A stretch of DNA of 21,618 nt from IMG/VR virus record IMGVR_UViG_3300047335_000171, positions 1-21,618 of that record; one strand, given 5' to 3'. Position 1 is the stretch's first letter. The number at the start of each line of letters is the position of its first letter. The notes under the pieces were generated by a model that was given only the letters and a program-made list of their open reading frames with translations, was not told the origin of the DNA and searched no databases. The position numbers and the translations under genes were made by a program. This DNA is from a virus. Shown here one piece after another: positions 6,960-13,702 of the stretch.

Positions 6960-7039
6960 TTCGAATGCCTCCGCGTCGCAGCTTTTTTCTGCGTAAAGTT
7001 TCAGCCGACACCAAGTGGTTTGTATGTCATGGCTGTGAA

Positions 7040-7075
7040 GGGGATGCAACGGATCAATTGAACCGATCCATCCCC
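7040..7075 (-). other. Hairpin between the DsbA-like gene and paralogue B
   Basis: On the minus strand GGGGATG (7075-7069) pairs with CATCCCC (7046-7040), with further pairing CGG/CCG nearer the loop. It follows the DsbA-like stop codon by a few bases. No T tract follows, so it is more likely an RNA-stabilising or processing hairpin than an intrinsic terminator. Confidence 0.4.
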
Positions 7076-7082
7076 CAACACT

Positions 7083-7343
7083 TTACGCGTGTCCGGTCAT
7101 GTGGATAATTTCTTCGATCACATCCATCTCTTCTTTTTTATCTGCTAACGAATTTTTAAAGATGATGTTCAGTGATGCATTGAGCTTGGCCGGTGCCAAG
7201 CCAAATTCTTCTGCTAGAGATTTCGTTACGTCCTTCAAACCACCTTTCATATCTTCAATTTGTTGAAGTACTTTCAAGCCTTCATCAATATAATTCTTGA
7301 ACTTGTTACGATCTTCAGGGGAAATAGAACCCAGTCCAGCCAT
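7083..7343 (-). CDS. dsbA: DsbA-like double-stranded DNA-binding protein
   Basis: 86 residues. The spacing of conserved positions matches the T4 DsbA family (89 residues in T4): an N-terminal helix (YIDEGLKVLQQIEDM), GLKDVTKSLAEEFGL, PAKLNASLNIIFKN and a C-terminal acidic helix (EEMDVIEEI). In T4, DsbA binds double-stranded DNA and influences late transcription; the same role is inferred here. I start at the ATG at 7343 because GAGG lies 9 nt upstream; a longer reading from a TTG at 7358 would run through that site. It has its own strong promoter (7398-7426), with a tandem 12-bp repeat between promoter and gene, suggesting regulation. Identification is by family pattern rather than high identity. 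Confidence 0.75.
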   Translation of the reverse strand: MAGLGSISPEDRNKFKNYIDEGLKVLQQIEDMKGGLKDVTKSLAEEFGLAPAKLNASLNIIFKNSLADKKEEMDVIEEIIHMTGHA

Positions 7344-7365
7344 AATAATCATCCTCAAATGAACT

Positions 7366-7389
7366 GTGCTAATTGCAGTGCTAATTGCA
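7366..7389. repeat. Tandem 12-bp repeat in the DsbA-like leader
   Basis: Two perfect adjacent copies of GTGCTAATTGCA (7366-7377 and 7378-7389). Each is a near-palindrome (TGC-TAATT-GCA). They lie immediately downstream of the -10 at 7398-7403, around and just after the expected transcription start, the typical place for an operator. The repeat is seen; the operator role is inferred. Confidence 0.7.
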
Positions 7390-7397
7390 CGCTGATT

Positions 7398-7426
7398 AAT
7401 ATAGATCGACAGTTTGTCCTAATCAA
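7398..7426 (-). promoter_or_regulatory. Sigma70-like promoter for the DsbA-like gene
   Basis: Minus-strand TTGATT (7426-7421), 17-nt spacer, TATATT (7403-7398). The -35 overlaps the stop codon of the upstream ligase-like gene. Good hexamers and ideal spacing make this one of the best promoters in the window. Confidence 0.6.
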
Positions 7427-8393
7427 GTGAAGTAATCGGCCATGTCATCCAAGCGCGCGATTGTTTTGCTTGATATAACGCATCCGGTTTTTTCAACATT
7501 AATGCGCGCTCGCCGCGCTCGATAGCCTGACGGACAAATTCTTCGAACAGTTGGTTTCCAGCTTTGCTATCCAAATCAACTTCTACCTGTGGCACTACAC
7601 GAATCAAACGCGACGCGGAAAAAACCCCGGATGTCTGAAGCTGTTCAAGTATCCGGCGCCGTTGCTGTTGCGTCTTGTTAGATGATTTCGCGCGAAAATC
7701 CTCTAACTGTATGATGTCGAATAACAGATACTCGCCACTGCCCGTGATCACACCGTCAAGTACAATCGAAGCCGTCAAGTGTGCTGCGATCAGACATAAT
7801 GGCTGCAACAACTCAACAGGCAGTTCATAGGACATACCCTTTGTGTCGTAAGACCAAGCAGATTTATCAAGCACTGTGATACAGCGTTTTCCGGCTATAT
7901 CGACATCAATGAGATAGTGCCCGGTTTGCGGACGATCCAGACATCGAGTTGCCATCTGACAGCGAAATTGGGGGATTTGAAAAGCCTCTGCGGCTGAGCC
8001 AAGGCGTTTAAGAACTTTGTTCATGACCGTCTGATCAATGACTCGCAGATCTTTTAACAATACACGACGATATAATTGATTCCACGTCACAGCATGACAG
8101 GTTTCAGCGGCTTGATTGATAGCCGCTCGTGCCGTATCACCACTTAATTTTCGTGTTCGCAAATCATTACATAATTGCAGAAAACTCTCGCATGTCAGCG
8201 ATCCCGGATCGCCGTCATCTTCGAGAATTTCAGCCACTTTCTTGATGCCAAAATTGATAAATGGATCCATCGCTAGCCGCACAAGTATAAAAAACTCGCG
8301 ACAGTTCTGTCCATAGGCGTCTAATAATATTTGTTCTTTGCGTTGGCGAGATGGCGCCACCGCCAATTGTTGAATGACGTCAATAGCACGCAT
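7419..8393 (-). CDS. Catalytically degenerate relative of T4 gp30 DNA ligase
   Basis: 324 residues against 487 in T4 gp30. The N-terminal helical domain matches gp30: RTRKLSGDTARAAI against T4 ATRKLTGNAAIEEL, and RRVLLKDL followed by NKV against RRVMMRDL and NKV. In the nucleotidyltransferase core, the position of the AMP-accepting lysine (T4 QLKADGAR, K159) reads DVDIAGKR, with D165 in place of lysine. Motif III DGEL reads DGVI (glutamate lost). The motif IV region is recognisable (GERALMLKK). Motif V, KFK in T4, reads MTW, and the protein ends there without the OB-fold domain. It should be unable to form the enzyme-adenylate. It may be a structural or DNA-binding derivative, or an inactive partner of a true ligase encoded elsewhere. 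The frame is open and apparently maintained. Confidence 0.7.
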   Translation of the reverse strand: MRAIDVIQQLAVAPSRQRKEQILLDAYGQNCREFFILVRLAMDPFINFGIKKVAEILEDDGDPGSLTCESFLQLCNDLRTRKLSGDTARAAINQAAETCHAVTWNQLYRRVLLKDLRVIDQTVMNKVLKRLGSAAEAFQIPQFRCQMATRCLDRPQTGHYLIDVDIAGKRCITVLDKSAWSYDTKGMSYELPVELLQPLCLIAAHLTASIVLDGVITGSGEYLLFDIIQLEDFRAKSSNKTQQQRRRILEQLQTSGVFSASRLIRVVPQVEVDLDSKAGNQLFEEFVRQAIERGERALMLKKPDALYQAKQSRAWMTWPITSLD

Positions 8394-8397
8394 CGGC

Positions 8398-8405
8398 TAT
8401 TTATC
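8398..8405 (-). promoter_or_regulatory. T4-late-like motif GATAAATA next to the ligase-like gene
   Basis: GATAAATA (7/8 to TATAAATA) lies in the 15-bp gap between the RyR and ligase-like genes, only 4 nt before the ATG at 8393. If active it would give an essentially leaderless message, so it could be chance. Confidence 0.2.
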
Positions 8406-8408
8406 TGC

Positions 8409-9029
8409 CTAAAAAGCTACGATTTTCGGCGCACCGTGCAATATTTTATCAAGTTCATCACGTTGAATGACGACATAACCATGGTTGTTTAACATCGAGA
8501 CCAGTTTTTGCGGCCAATCAAGATCGGCTGTTTTATATCGTTCAGGGAGTTCATCCCAAGGTCGGAGCAACGGATGAGTCTTTTCGGTGGCATCAAACAC
8601 AGCCCCGTAGCGCCATCCGGCGTTGCTACGTTCATGCAACCAATCTTCGTGCTGCTGACGCGCAAATGCTAAACACAATGCAAGATGTTGATTTGCGTCG
8701 AGGGGAATGGTTGCCTCATCGCGCGCTCGCAAACGCGTTTCATTGGTTTCTACATCAAAATCTAAATCCGGCTGTTTAGCAGCGAATTTTTCAACAATCG
8801 CATCTACTTCGGAAGGATGCAGATCGCGGGTCAACGGCACAAGATAAGCATGGCCATGATCCGTGACCTGATGAACCAATCGCGTGACATGACGCACGTC
8901 ATCATCATCCTGAACCGGAATAGGATTGATAATGCCGGACGGTGCTTTTGATGAAACAGCGTTGAACCACGCTTTAATGGACGATTTATCAAGCGCATCA
9001 TCAGTCATTAGTTTTATAAAACGATCCAT
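8409..9029 (-). CDS. RyR-domain protein
   Basis: 206 residues. The C-terminal part (about 118-187) fits the RyR domain first described in ryanodine receptors: LCLAFARQQHEDWLHER, AGWRYG, a DATEKTHPLLRPWDELPE block, a lysine/aspartate stretch, and a final helix with LVSMLNNHGYVV. These are the hallmark H..W..R..GW.YG...D...K.HP.L..(W/Y)DELPE positions. The N-terminal 115 residues are acidic, possibly a separate domain, and not recognised. RyR domains are found in phages and bacteria, and have been proposed to bind small nucleotide-derived ligands in conflict systems; their biochemical role in phages is not established to my knowledge. It is preceded by a CTAAATAA motif (9055-9062). A second ATG at 9008 is possible, but the first has the better upstream purine stretch. 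Confidence 0.8.
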   Translation of the reverse strand: MDRFIKLMTDDALDKSSIKAWFNAVSSKAPSGIINPIPVQDDDDVRHVTRLVHQVTDHGHAYLVPLTRDLHPSEVDAIVEKFAAKQPDLDFDVETNETRLRARDEATIPLDANQHLALCLAFARQQHEDWLHERSNAGWRYGAVFDATEKTHPLLRPWDELPERYKTADLDWPQKLVSMLNNHGYVVIQRDELDKILHGAPKIVAF

Positions 9030-9054
9030 TCGGTCTCAACGCTACTGCTTCGCT

Positions 9055-9062
9055 TTATTTAG
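9055..9062 (-). promoter_or_regulatory. Late-promoter-like motif CTAAATAA before the RyR gene
   Basis: CTAAATAA on the minus strand in the 39-bp gap between the 9069 and 8409 genes, 25 nt before the ATG at 9029. It is not part of a stop codon here. It resembles the T4 late consensus and other sites in this window. Confidence 0.35.
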
Positions 9063-9068
9063 AGATGG

Positions 9069-9485
9069 TCAATAGTTCAACAAGATGCTATCGACCGAAC
9101 CGAGACTGCATACTTGCTGTGGGATTGAGGATGTATAGCCAAGGTAGGTGCGATCGACAATCGCGCGGACCCAAATCGCATTGCAAACAAAATTAAACCC
9201 TGTGGTTGATGTCTCGCCGGTTCCACCAAAGCAGTTGGTCGTCACAACCGACCGTGGATATTGCCAATATAAAACATTATTGGGCAAGACAGAAAACCAA
9301 TCAATCGCTGTGGGATTGGCGGCTAGTGATGCTTGTACGCTAATCTGACCGGTAAAATTTGAGACCTTGATCGACACACTGTGTAATCCAGCGGTCGGTC
9401 CATACCAGCCAGCGCCTCGCATCGGCGTGCCAGTGAAAAGAGTCAATTCGCCGATGGGCTCGATTAAATTAATGCTACCGCGCAT
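9069..9485 (-). CDS. Probable virion structural protein
   Basis: 138 residues from the ATG at 9485 (a TTG directly before it is an alternative). The sequence is beta-rich, low in charge and rich in S, T, G, V and N. The segment VSIKVSNFTGQISVQASLA followed by NPTAIDWFSVLP has the pattern seen in small beta-sandwich structural proteins of myoviruses, where an ISVQ..L strand precedes DWF. Three cysteines are present. The start codon directly follows a CTAAATAATTG in which the TAA is the stop of the upstream gene. Assignment to the virion is inferred from composition and pattern, not from a named homologue. Confidence 0.55.
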   Translation of the reverse strand: MRGSINLIEPIGELTLFTGTPMRGAGWYGPTAGLHSVSIKVSNFTGQISVQASLAANPTAIDWFSVLPNNVLYWQYPRSVVTTNCFGGTGETSTTGFNFVCNAIWVRAIVDRTYLGYTSSIPQQVCSLGSVDSILLNY

Positions 9486-9492
9486 CAATTAT

Positions 9493-10599
9493 TTAGTTCG
9501 CTTTGAGACTTTCCCGTAGCCACGGCGGAACGGCTAAGCCGCGATGATCATACGGCCAAGTCCGCAATGATTGAGCGCGTGTGCGACCCTTCGATAGCAA
9601 GCGATAATATGTGCCACGTCCGGTTTCAATCGCTGATCCGCGAACCACATAACCTTGCTTGATAGCAGCACTTAACATGCCTGAGACTTGCTTGGCATCA
9701 ACCGGACTAAGCAAAGCCTGAATGGCTGAGGTGGCAATTTCTTTTGCACCCTTTTGGTGCAGATAATACAACGCTAAAAGCACACGCCCCATTTGCGGAG
9801 ATACGCCATAGTTCACATCGGATCGCGGTCTCTTTGATGGCGGAGGGAAATGTGGAGCGGATTCTACGTCTACGTCAATATCATCTTCCGGCTCAAGGTC
9901 GAAAATCTCTGGCTCAGATGTTTTCGGAATATCATTCGCTTTGTTGACGACGGTCTCGGCTTTCTGCGTGACCGGTTCAGTCACCTCTGCACGAGTAAAA
10001 AAGACTCGAAAGTCCTGCTCTGGCATGCCAAGAACGACATCCGGGACATCCAGCGGCACGACAAGCATATGTCCTACTGGCAAGATCAACTCTTCTTTCA
10101 ACCTGACGGCAATAAATCGTCCTGTGGATAATTTGTATTGAGGCACATTATATTTGGCAGATTCAAATAAAACATAACCAGTATCAACAAATCGACGTAT
10201 TTCTGGCTGTGATGGACTTTCTGTTTTCGGAGTATCTATCTTAGCTTCTTCAGATTTCACCTCATTTTCAATATCGATCACAATATCCTCGGCTATCGCT
10301 TCACTTGCTCCAGTATTAGACATTGTTTGTCCTTTTTTGACGGTTTGAAGATGTTTGGTGGAGTCACTTAGATGCAAAGGTGTCAACCCCAATCTTTGCA
10401 ATAAGCGTTTAGCTTGCGACCGCGCATTGAGATGAGCGCGCGGATCGCCGCCGCTATAGGTTAGCGTGCGCGTCTGACCGAAAACGGTAAACCGAATCGC
10501 AGGATGGTTACTTTTCCGGACATGTTCATACGCAACTCCATATTCATCCATGATATCAGTAATCGCCAACCGAACTCGTTGACGCGCGTCGTGTTGCAT
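9493..10599 (-). CDS. Three-part protein: HicA-like N-domain, middle beta domain, C-terminal winged helix
   Basis: 368 residues; GGAGG lies 5 nt before the ATG. Part 1 (about 1-75) has the pattern HPAIRFTVFGQTRTLTYSGG followed by DPRAHLNARSQAKRLLQRLG. This resembles small HicA/YcfA-type domains often embedded in phage proteins, where a strand pair is followed by an N.R....R helix. A charged linker follows. Part 2 (about 133-215) is a compact beta-rich region (RRFVDTGYVLF ... LVVPLDVPDVVLG). An acidic linker (about 230-260) leads to part 3 (about 268-345), a winged-helix-like segment (MGRVLLALYYLHQKG, VSGMLSAAIKQGYVVRG, RGTYYRLLSKG). A nucleic-acid-binding role is likely. I do not recognise a named family. 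Confidence 0.7.
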   Translation of the reverse strand: MQHDARQRVRLAITDIMDEYGVAYEHVRKSNHPAIRFTVFGQTRTLTYSGGDPRAHLNARSQAKRLLQRLGLTPLHLSDSTKHLQTVKKGQTMSNTGASEAIAEDIVIDIENEVKSEEAKIDTPKTESPSQPEIRRFVDTGYVLFESAKYNVPQYKLSTGRFIAVRLKEELILPVGHMLVVPLDVPDVVLGMPEQDFRVFFTRAEVTEPVTQKAETVVNKANDIPKTSEPEIFDLEPEDDIDVDVESAPHFPPPSKRPRSDVNYGVSPQMGRVLLALYYLHQKGAKEIATSAIQALLSPVDAKQVSGMLSAAIKQGYVVRGSAIETGRGTYYRLLSKGRTRAQSLRTWPYDHRGLAVPPWLRESLKAN

Positions 10600-10707
10600 G
10601 CCGACCTCCGATAAGCGGCAAACAACGACAAACGACTCAGATAGTCAATGTATTTCCGGCTTTTTTCAAACGATCGAAAACAGCAAATTAAACATCCATC
10701 ACAAAGT

Positions 10708-11079
10708 TCAGGCAAACCTATCACAAGTTCGGATAGCCGGCAAATTTGCGTTTTTGCGCCGTCGTCCACGTCGCGTTCGATTCGAAAGTTGTTCGCCGCT
10801 GAGAGTCAGATTATGCGATGTGGCGATGCGTTCGATTAACATGCCATCGAGGCTGATCACCTGCTCAGAGGTGAGACGACACGGCGTCTGATCCGCCGCA
10901 AGACTATCAAACACGATATTATGCCCATTGATCAAACAAGCACGTACGATGACAAATTTGCTCAAAACATTCGCGTTGCGAACGCAAGATAAACCACGGA
11001 CATTTTGATACGATTCAATAACGGTTCCTTGACGAATCACGCCCTTGCTCAATAGCACACGCGCCAATGATGATTGCAT
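10708..11079 (-). CDS. Small basic hypothetical protein
   Basis: 123 residues with a good GAGGA upstream of the ATG at 11079. Beta-rich first half (GTVIESYQNVRGLSCVRN, FVIVRACLINGHNIVFDSL), then a stretch with SEQVISLDGMLIERIA, and a very basic segment RTRRGRRRKN (about 102-111). The basic patch suggests nucleic-acid binding. It resembles no family I can name. The 108 bp between its stop and the next gene hold no recognisable feature. Confidence 0.65.
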   Translation of the reverse strand: MQSSLARVLLSKGVIRQGTVIESYQNVRGLSCVRNANVLSKFVIVRACLINGHNIVFDSLAADQTPCRLTSEQVISLDGMLIERIATSHNLTLSGEQLSNRTRRGRRRKNANLPAIRTCDRFA

Positions 11080-11120
11080 TGCATCCTCAAATATGAACTT
11101 AACTCAAATAAACTGAAATA

Positions 11121-11954
11121 TTAATTAGATTGTTTGCTTACGGCTTCGGCAATCTGCCGTAATACAGTTTGCTGATCAACAGGTATAATTGGATACTGAA
11201 TAAACAATTCGACCAACAGATCACCACGATGGCCTTGAGCATCGCTCATACCCTGACCCGCCAATCTTAATTTCCGTGTTGAATCAAATCCGGTTGGAAT
11301 GGCAACGCGCATAGAATGCCCATCGATTCCAACCACTTCAATTTCATTACCCAATAACACGTCAAATGCGGTCACTGGAATCGTCGTCAGCAAGTTCATC
11401 GCTTGACGAGTAAAACGCGGATGTGGAATTGTCCGGACAATGATATGCAGATCACCGGGACGCATATTTGGGCCGGATTGCTGACCGCCTTGCTGGACGA
11501 CCAGACGCATTCCATCGTCGATGCCTGGCGGAACTTTGATTTTGAATTCTCTGATTTCACCGCCAGCGGTTTGCGCCGGAGCCTGCACCTGAAGTTCTTT
11601 ACCAGTGAAGATTTCTTCCAGAGACATACGCACTTCTAGGTGTAAATCCTGTCGTTGTTGCGCATGCAAGTTTCTGAACAGATCATCGAATGGCGAGCGA
11701 CCATGAAACATATTACCGGGATCAAAATTGAATTCGAAATTAAATGGATTGCCACCGGGTTGAAAATTTGCTTGTGGTTGCGGATTGACGATGGAATCGT
11801 ACGCGGCATTGATTTCCTTGAACCGCGCCTCCGCCGTGGGATTGTTGGGATGCAAATCCGGATGACAGGTTTTTGCCAGTCGTTTGAACGCTGCCTTGGC
11901 TTGCTCGGGTGTCGCTCCTCTCTGTAGTTCTAATGTCGCATAAGGATCAATCAT
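11121..11954 (-). CDS. DnaJ/CbpA-type J-domain co-chaperone
   Basis: 277 residues. The J domain occupies 1-65 with the essential HPD at 31-33. A G/F/N-rich linker follows (about 60-95, FQPGGNPFNFEFNFDPGNMF), then two C-terminal substrate-binding domains (VRMSLEEIFTGKE..., IKVPPGIDDGMRL, RPGDLHIIVRTIPHPRF, GNEIEVVGIDGHSMRVAIP, KLRLAGQGM). There is no cysteine-rich zinc finger, so it is a class B (CbpA-like) Hsp40. It should stimulate the host DnaK, perhaps for capsid or replication protein folding. The start overlaps the stop of the lipoprotein gene by 4 bp (ATGA), implying translational coupling. A complete DnaJ in a phage lysis/virion block is not usual. Confidence 0.93.
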   Translation of the reverse strand: MIDPYATLELQRGATPEQAKAAFKRLAKTCHPDLHPNNPTAEARFKEINAAYDSIVNPQPQANFQPGGNPFNFEFNFDPGNMFHGRSPFDDLFRNLHAQQRQDLHLEVRMSLEEIFTGKELQVQAPAQTAGGEIREFKIKVPPGIDDGMRLVVQQGGQQSGPNMRPGDLHIIVRTIPHPRFTRQAMNLLTTIPVTAFDVLLGNEIEVVGIDGHSMRVAIPTGFDSTRKLRLAGQGMSDAQGHRGDLLVELFIQYPIIPVDQQTVLRQIAEAVSKQSN

Positions 11955-12337
11955 GGCTGTTGCGTACTTGTCGTCTGGGTAGCGCGCTTGGCGATAATAT
12001 TTTCTAGCATGGTTAAAATAGCCTTTTGTTCTTCAATGTAGCGTTGCATCTCAATGAGATTGAGCGAAAGATTATTGTAGTTATCTACGTCGAGTGAAAA
12101 AATTGGTTGTTTCATATTAGTATCTTCTGCCAGTTTTTTCAACTGGTCAAGTGTCAATACCTGCCATTGTACCGAATTTAAATTCATCGGTTCTATCGGC
12201 GGAATTGCGATCGGCGTATTAGGCTGCACAATAACTGATGGCTGTGAGGTATTCCCACAGCCAGCCAACAATAAGAAAATCAGTAGCAAAGACTTACTGG
12301 CCACGAGAAACCGCTTGCACATGGGCGAAAAATTCAC
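11951..12337 (-). CDS. Outer-membrane spanin-like lipoprotein (Rz1-like)
   Basis: 128 residues. A lipoprotein signal sequence ends in the lipobox LLAGC (C27), so the mature protein would be lipid-anchored. There is then a proline-rich stretch (about 35-50, TPIAIPPIEP), a conserved-looking WQVLTLDQLKKLAE segment, and a C-terminal amphipathic helix (LNLIEMQRYIEEQKAIL). Its first 44 bp lie inside the 3' end of the membrane-anchored coiled-coil gene, the classic overlapping Rz/Rz1 arrangement. Together they would bridge and fuse inner and outer membranes at lysis. It is longer than lambda Rz1, and the gene is translationally linked to DnaJ downstream. Confidence 0.75.
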   Translation of the reverse strand: MNFSPMCKRFLVASKSLLLIFLLLAGCGNTSQPSVIVQPNTPIAIPPIEPMNLNSVQWQVLTLDQLKKLAEDTNMKQPIFSLDVDNYNNLSLNLIEMQRYIEEQKAILTMLENIIAKRATQTTSTQQP

Positions 12338-12680
12338 GCGTTTCTTTATTCAATTGCGCTTGTAAGGCAGATGGATTGCGCGTGGTAAAGGTCCGCGTGC
12401 GGACTAGTTTAACCGCTGAGTCGGCTTGATCACGCACCGCTGACAATGTCTGATCAGCTGTGCGTTGCGCCTGCTGCACATTGTTAATGTCGGCCCGCAT
12501 AGCGTCATTGGCAGCTTCAAGATTTTTTGTCTCTACCTGCAACAAAGTCACCTGTTGATCGAGTTTGATAATAGTCTGCGACTCGGCGCGCAAATGCAAG
12601 ATGACGCCGATAACAACTAAGATGATGACGATAGCGGCGATCATATAAGCGCCGATTTTGGAGCCTAGAAATGCTAACAT
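12294..12680 (-). CDS. Inner-membrane spanin-like protein (Rz-like)
   Basis: 128 residues from the ATG at 12680, chosen because GAGG lies 7 nt upstream; a GTG two codons earlier would be too close. A single N-terminal membrane helix (about 8-30, rich in I, V, A and L) is followed by a long alpha-helical coiled coil (about 35-90, repeated L, Q, E, A and D). This is the type II topology expected of an i-spanin that spans the periplasm. The overlapping downstream lipoprotein gene strongly supports the pairing. It is preceded by a CTAAATAA motif and a bidirectional terminator, so it should form its own transcription unit with the o-spanin and DnaJ. Confidence 0.75.
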   Translation of the reverse strand: MLAFLGSKIGAYMIAAIVIILVVIGVILHLRAESQTIIKLDQQVTLLQVETKNLEAANDAMRADINNVQQAQRTADQTLSAVRDQADSAVKLVRTRTFTTRNPSALQAQLNKETREFFAHVQAVSRGQ

Positions 12681-12694
12681 AATCACACCTCGGC

Positions 12695-12702
12695 TTATTT
12701 AG
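12695..12702 (-). promoter_or_regulatory. Late-promoter-like motif CTAAATAA before the spanin genes
   Basis: CTAAATAA on the minus strand, 14 nt before the ATG at 12680 and just downstream of a strong terminator. A promoter is required here to transcribe the spanin and DnaJ genes, which makes this the most persuasive copy of the motif. Confidence 0.5.
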
Positions 12703-12707
12703 CACAT

Positions 12708-12737
12708 AAAAAAGGGGGCTATAACGCCCCCTTTTTT
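12708..12737 (-). terminator. Rho-independent terminator, bidirectional
   Basis: GGGGGC (12714-12719) and GCCCCC (12726-12731) form a stem around a 6-nt loop. It is flanked by six A's (12708-12713) and six T's (12732-12737), so a T tract follows the stem on both strands. It sits directly after the stop of the small membrane-protein gene (minus strand), which it should terminate. Confidence 0.92.
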
Positions 12738-12928
12738 CAATATATCAATCTATGATAACCTGAAAGTGGTAGAAGCCATTGTAGTAAAATAATGATCAAT
12801 ATGACCGACATTACCACACGCACAATTAACGGAAAAGGCGGCGGTAACGGAATCTGGTTCAAAACCCACCAAATCAAACCAAAAACGAGTGCGACTATAA
12901 GAATATTAATTAAAAAAGAAACAAGCAT
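12737..12928 (-). CDS. Small two-helix membrane protein, holin candidate
   Basis: 63 residues with two hydrophobic helices (about 4-24 and 33-53) separated by a short proline-rich turn (QIPLPPPFP). There is a short C-terminal tail with H, R and Y. AGGA lies close upstream of the ATG. Size and topology fit class II or pinholin-like proteins, and it lies directly beside the spanin pair. However, small membrane proteins of this type with an N.IP(L/M)PP turn also occur in bacteria without a lysis role. The gene ends at a strong terminator, so it is transcribed separately from the spanins. No endolysin gene is recognisable in the window. Confidence 0.6.
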   Translation of the reverse strand: MLVSFLINILIVALVFGLIWWVLNQIPLPPPFPLIVRVVMSVILIIILLQWLLPLSGYHRLIY

Positions 12929-12954
12929 GATATGTCCTAAAAATACAAGTGTAT

Positions 12955-13272
12955 TTAATCTTCTTGCATGAGACGAAAAATCATCGCATCAGCCGAACGC
13001 GCAAATGCCAAATACATCCGCCGATAACGATGTGGACGATACATCCCGATCGCCCAAGGCCCTTCACAATGGAATAGCAGCCAGTGTGCATGCGGATGAT
13101 CGGCATTCATTTCACAACGATAGAGTTGACTAAATTCGCTTTCTTTCTCCATCGTACATCGACAGAGACCTGTTGGACAGGCAATGCGAATGCCGCGATA
13201 TAGACGCAGTCTGAACAATATTTCTTGCACATCGCGCCAGAAACGAATGATTGATTTTCGATACGATTTCAT
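12955..13272 (-). CDS. Hypothetical protein
   Basis: 105 residues from the ATG at 13272. It is basic and aromatic, with cysteines and histidines that might bind a metal (CPTGLCRC, YRCEMNADHPHAHW, FHCEG). The start lies only 7 nt after the stop of the preceding gene, with no clear ribosome site, suggesting coupling by reinitiation. The stop codon is followed by a TTAAATAC motif and then the next gene. I do not recognise a family. Confidence 0.6.
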   Translation of the reverse strand: MKSYRKSIIRFWRDVQEILFRLRLYRGIRIACPTGLCRCTMEKESEFSQLYRCEMNADHPHAHWLLFHCEGPWAIGMYRPHRYRRMYLAFARSADAMIFRLMQED

Positions 13273-13279
13273 CAAATAA

Positions 13280-13657
13280 TTAAAAGTCGTCTTTCACGTT
13301 GAGAACAGAACATAGGCGATCAATTCGATCTTTCAGCCAATTGGTCAGTGGCACGGAAGCAACTGTAATTTCCGTAGGTTTCAACTCTGATATTTTGCCG
13401 CTATGTAAAATATCACGCAGGATCGATCGACATTCCGCTGCCAATACGCGTGGATCAGATTCGTTTTTGGTTAACTGATCGCGCAGTTGTATCGCGGCTT
13501 CACGCATGGCTGGTTTACTATAGGGATCAGCGGCATCAATCCGAAAATTACCATTCTCTGCGATTTTTAGTCCGGTAGCCGTATGTTTCGTCACGCGAAA
13601 TCCGATCATTCGATTCTCTTCATACCACGATTCAACTCGCCATGTTGGGTAGGACAT
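13280..13657 (-). CDS. Hypothetical protein
   Basis: 125 residues with AGGAG upstream of the ATG. The N-terminus is strand-rich (TWRVESWYEENRMIGFRVTK), followed by helical segments (MREAAIQLRDQL, RVLAAECRSILRDILH, LTNWLKDRIDRLCSVL). No motif indicates a function. It sits between a virion-like gene and another hypothetical gene and is probably co-transcribed with them. Confidence 0.65.
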   Translation of the reverse strand: MSYPTWRVESWYEENRMIGFRVTKHTATGLKIAENGNFRIDAADPYSKPAMREAAIQLRDQLTKNESDPRVLAAECRSILRDILHSGKISELKPTEITVASVPLTNWLKDRIDRLCSVLNVKDDF

Positions 13658-13702
13658 ATAATATCTCCTACTTTACGCTGAATGCGATAATTAAGATGTA
13701 TC

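Noticed and set aside
6960-7049. N-terminal extension of SANT-like paralogue B
   Set aside because: A near-ideal GGAGG sits 8 nt before the ATG at 6959, and the extension has no match in paralogue A.
10461-10769. Minus-strand 102-codon frame bridging two genes
   Set aside because: It overlaps the well-supported start of the 9493-10599 gene (GGAGG at its ATG) and the end of the 10708 gene, with implausible cysteine- and arginine-rich content.
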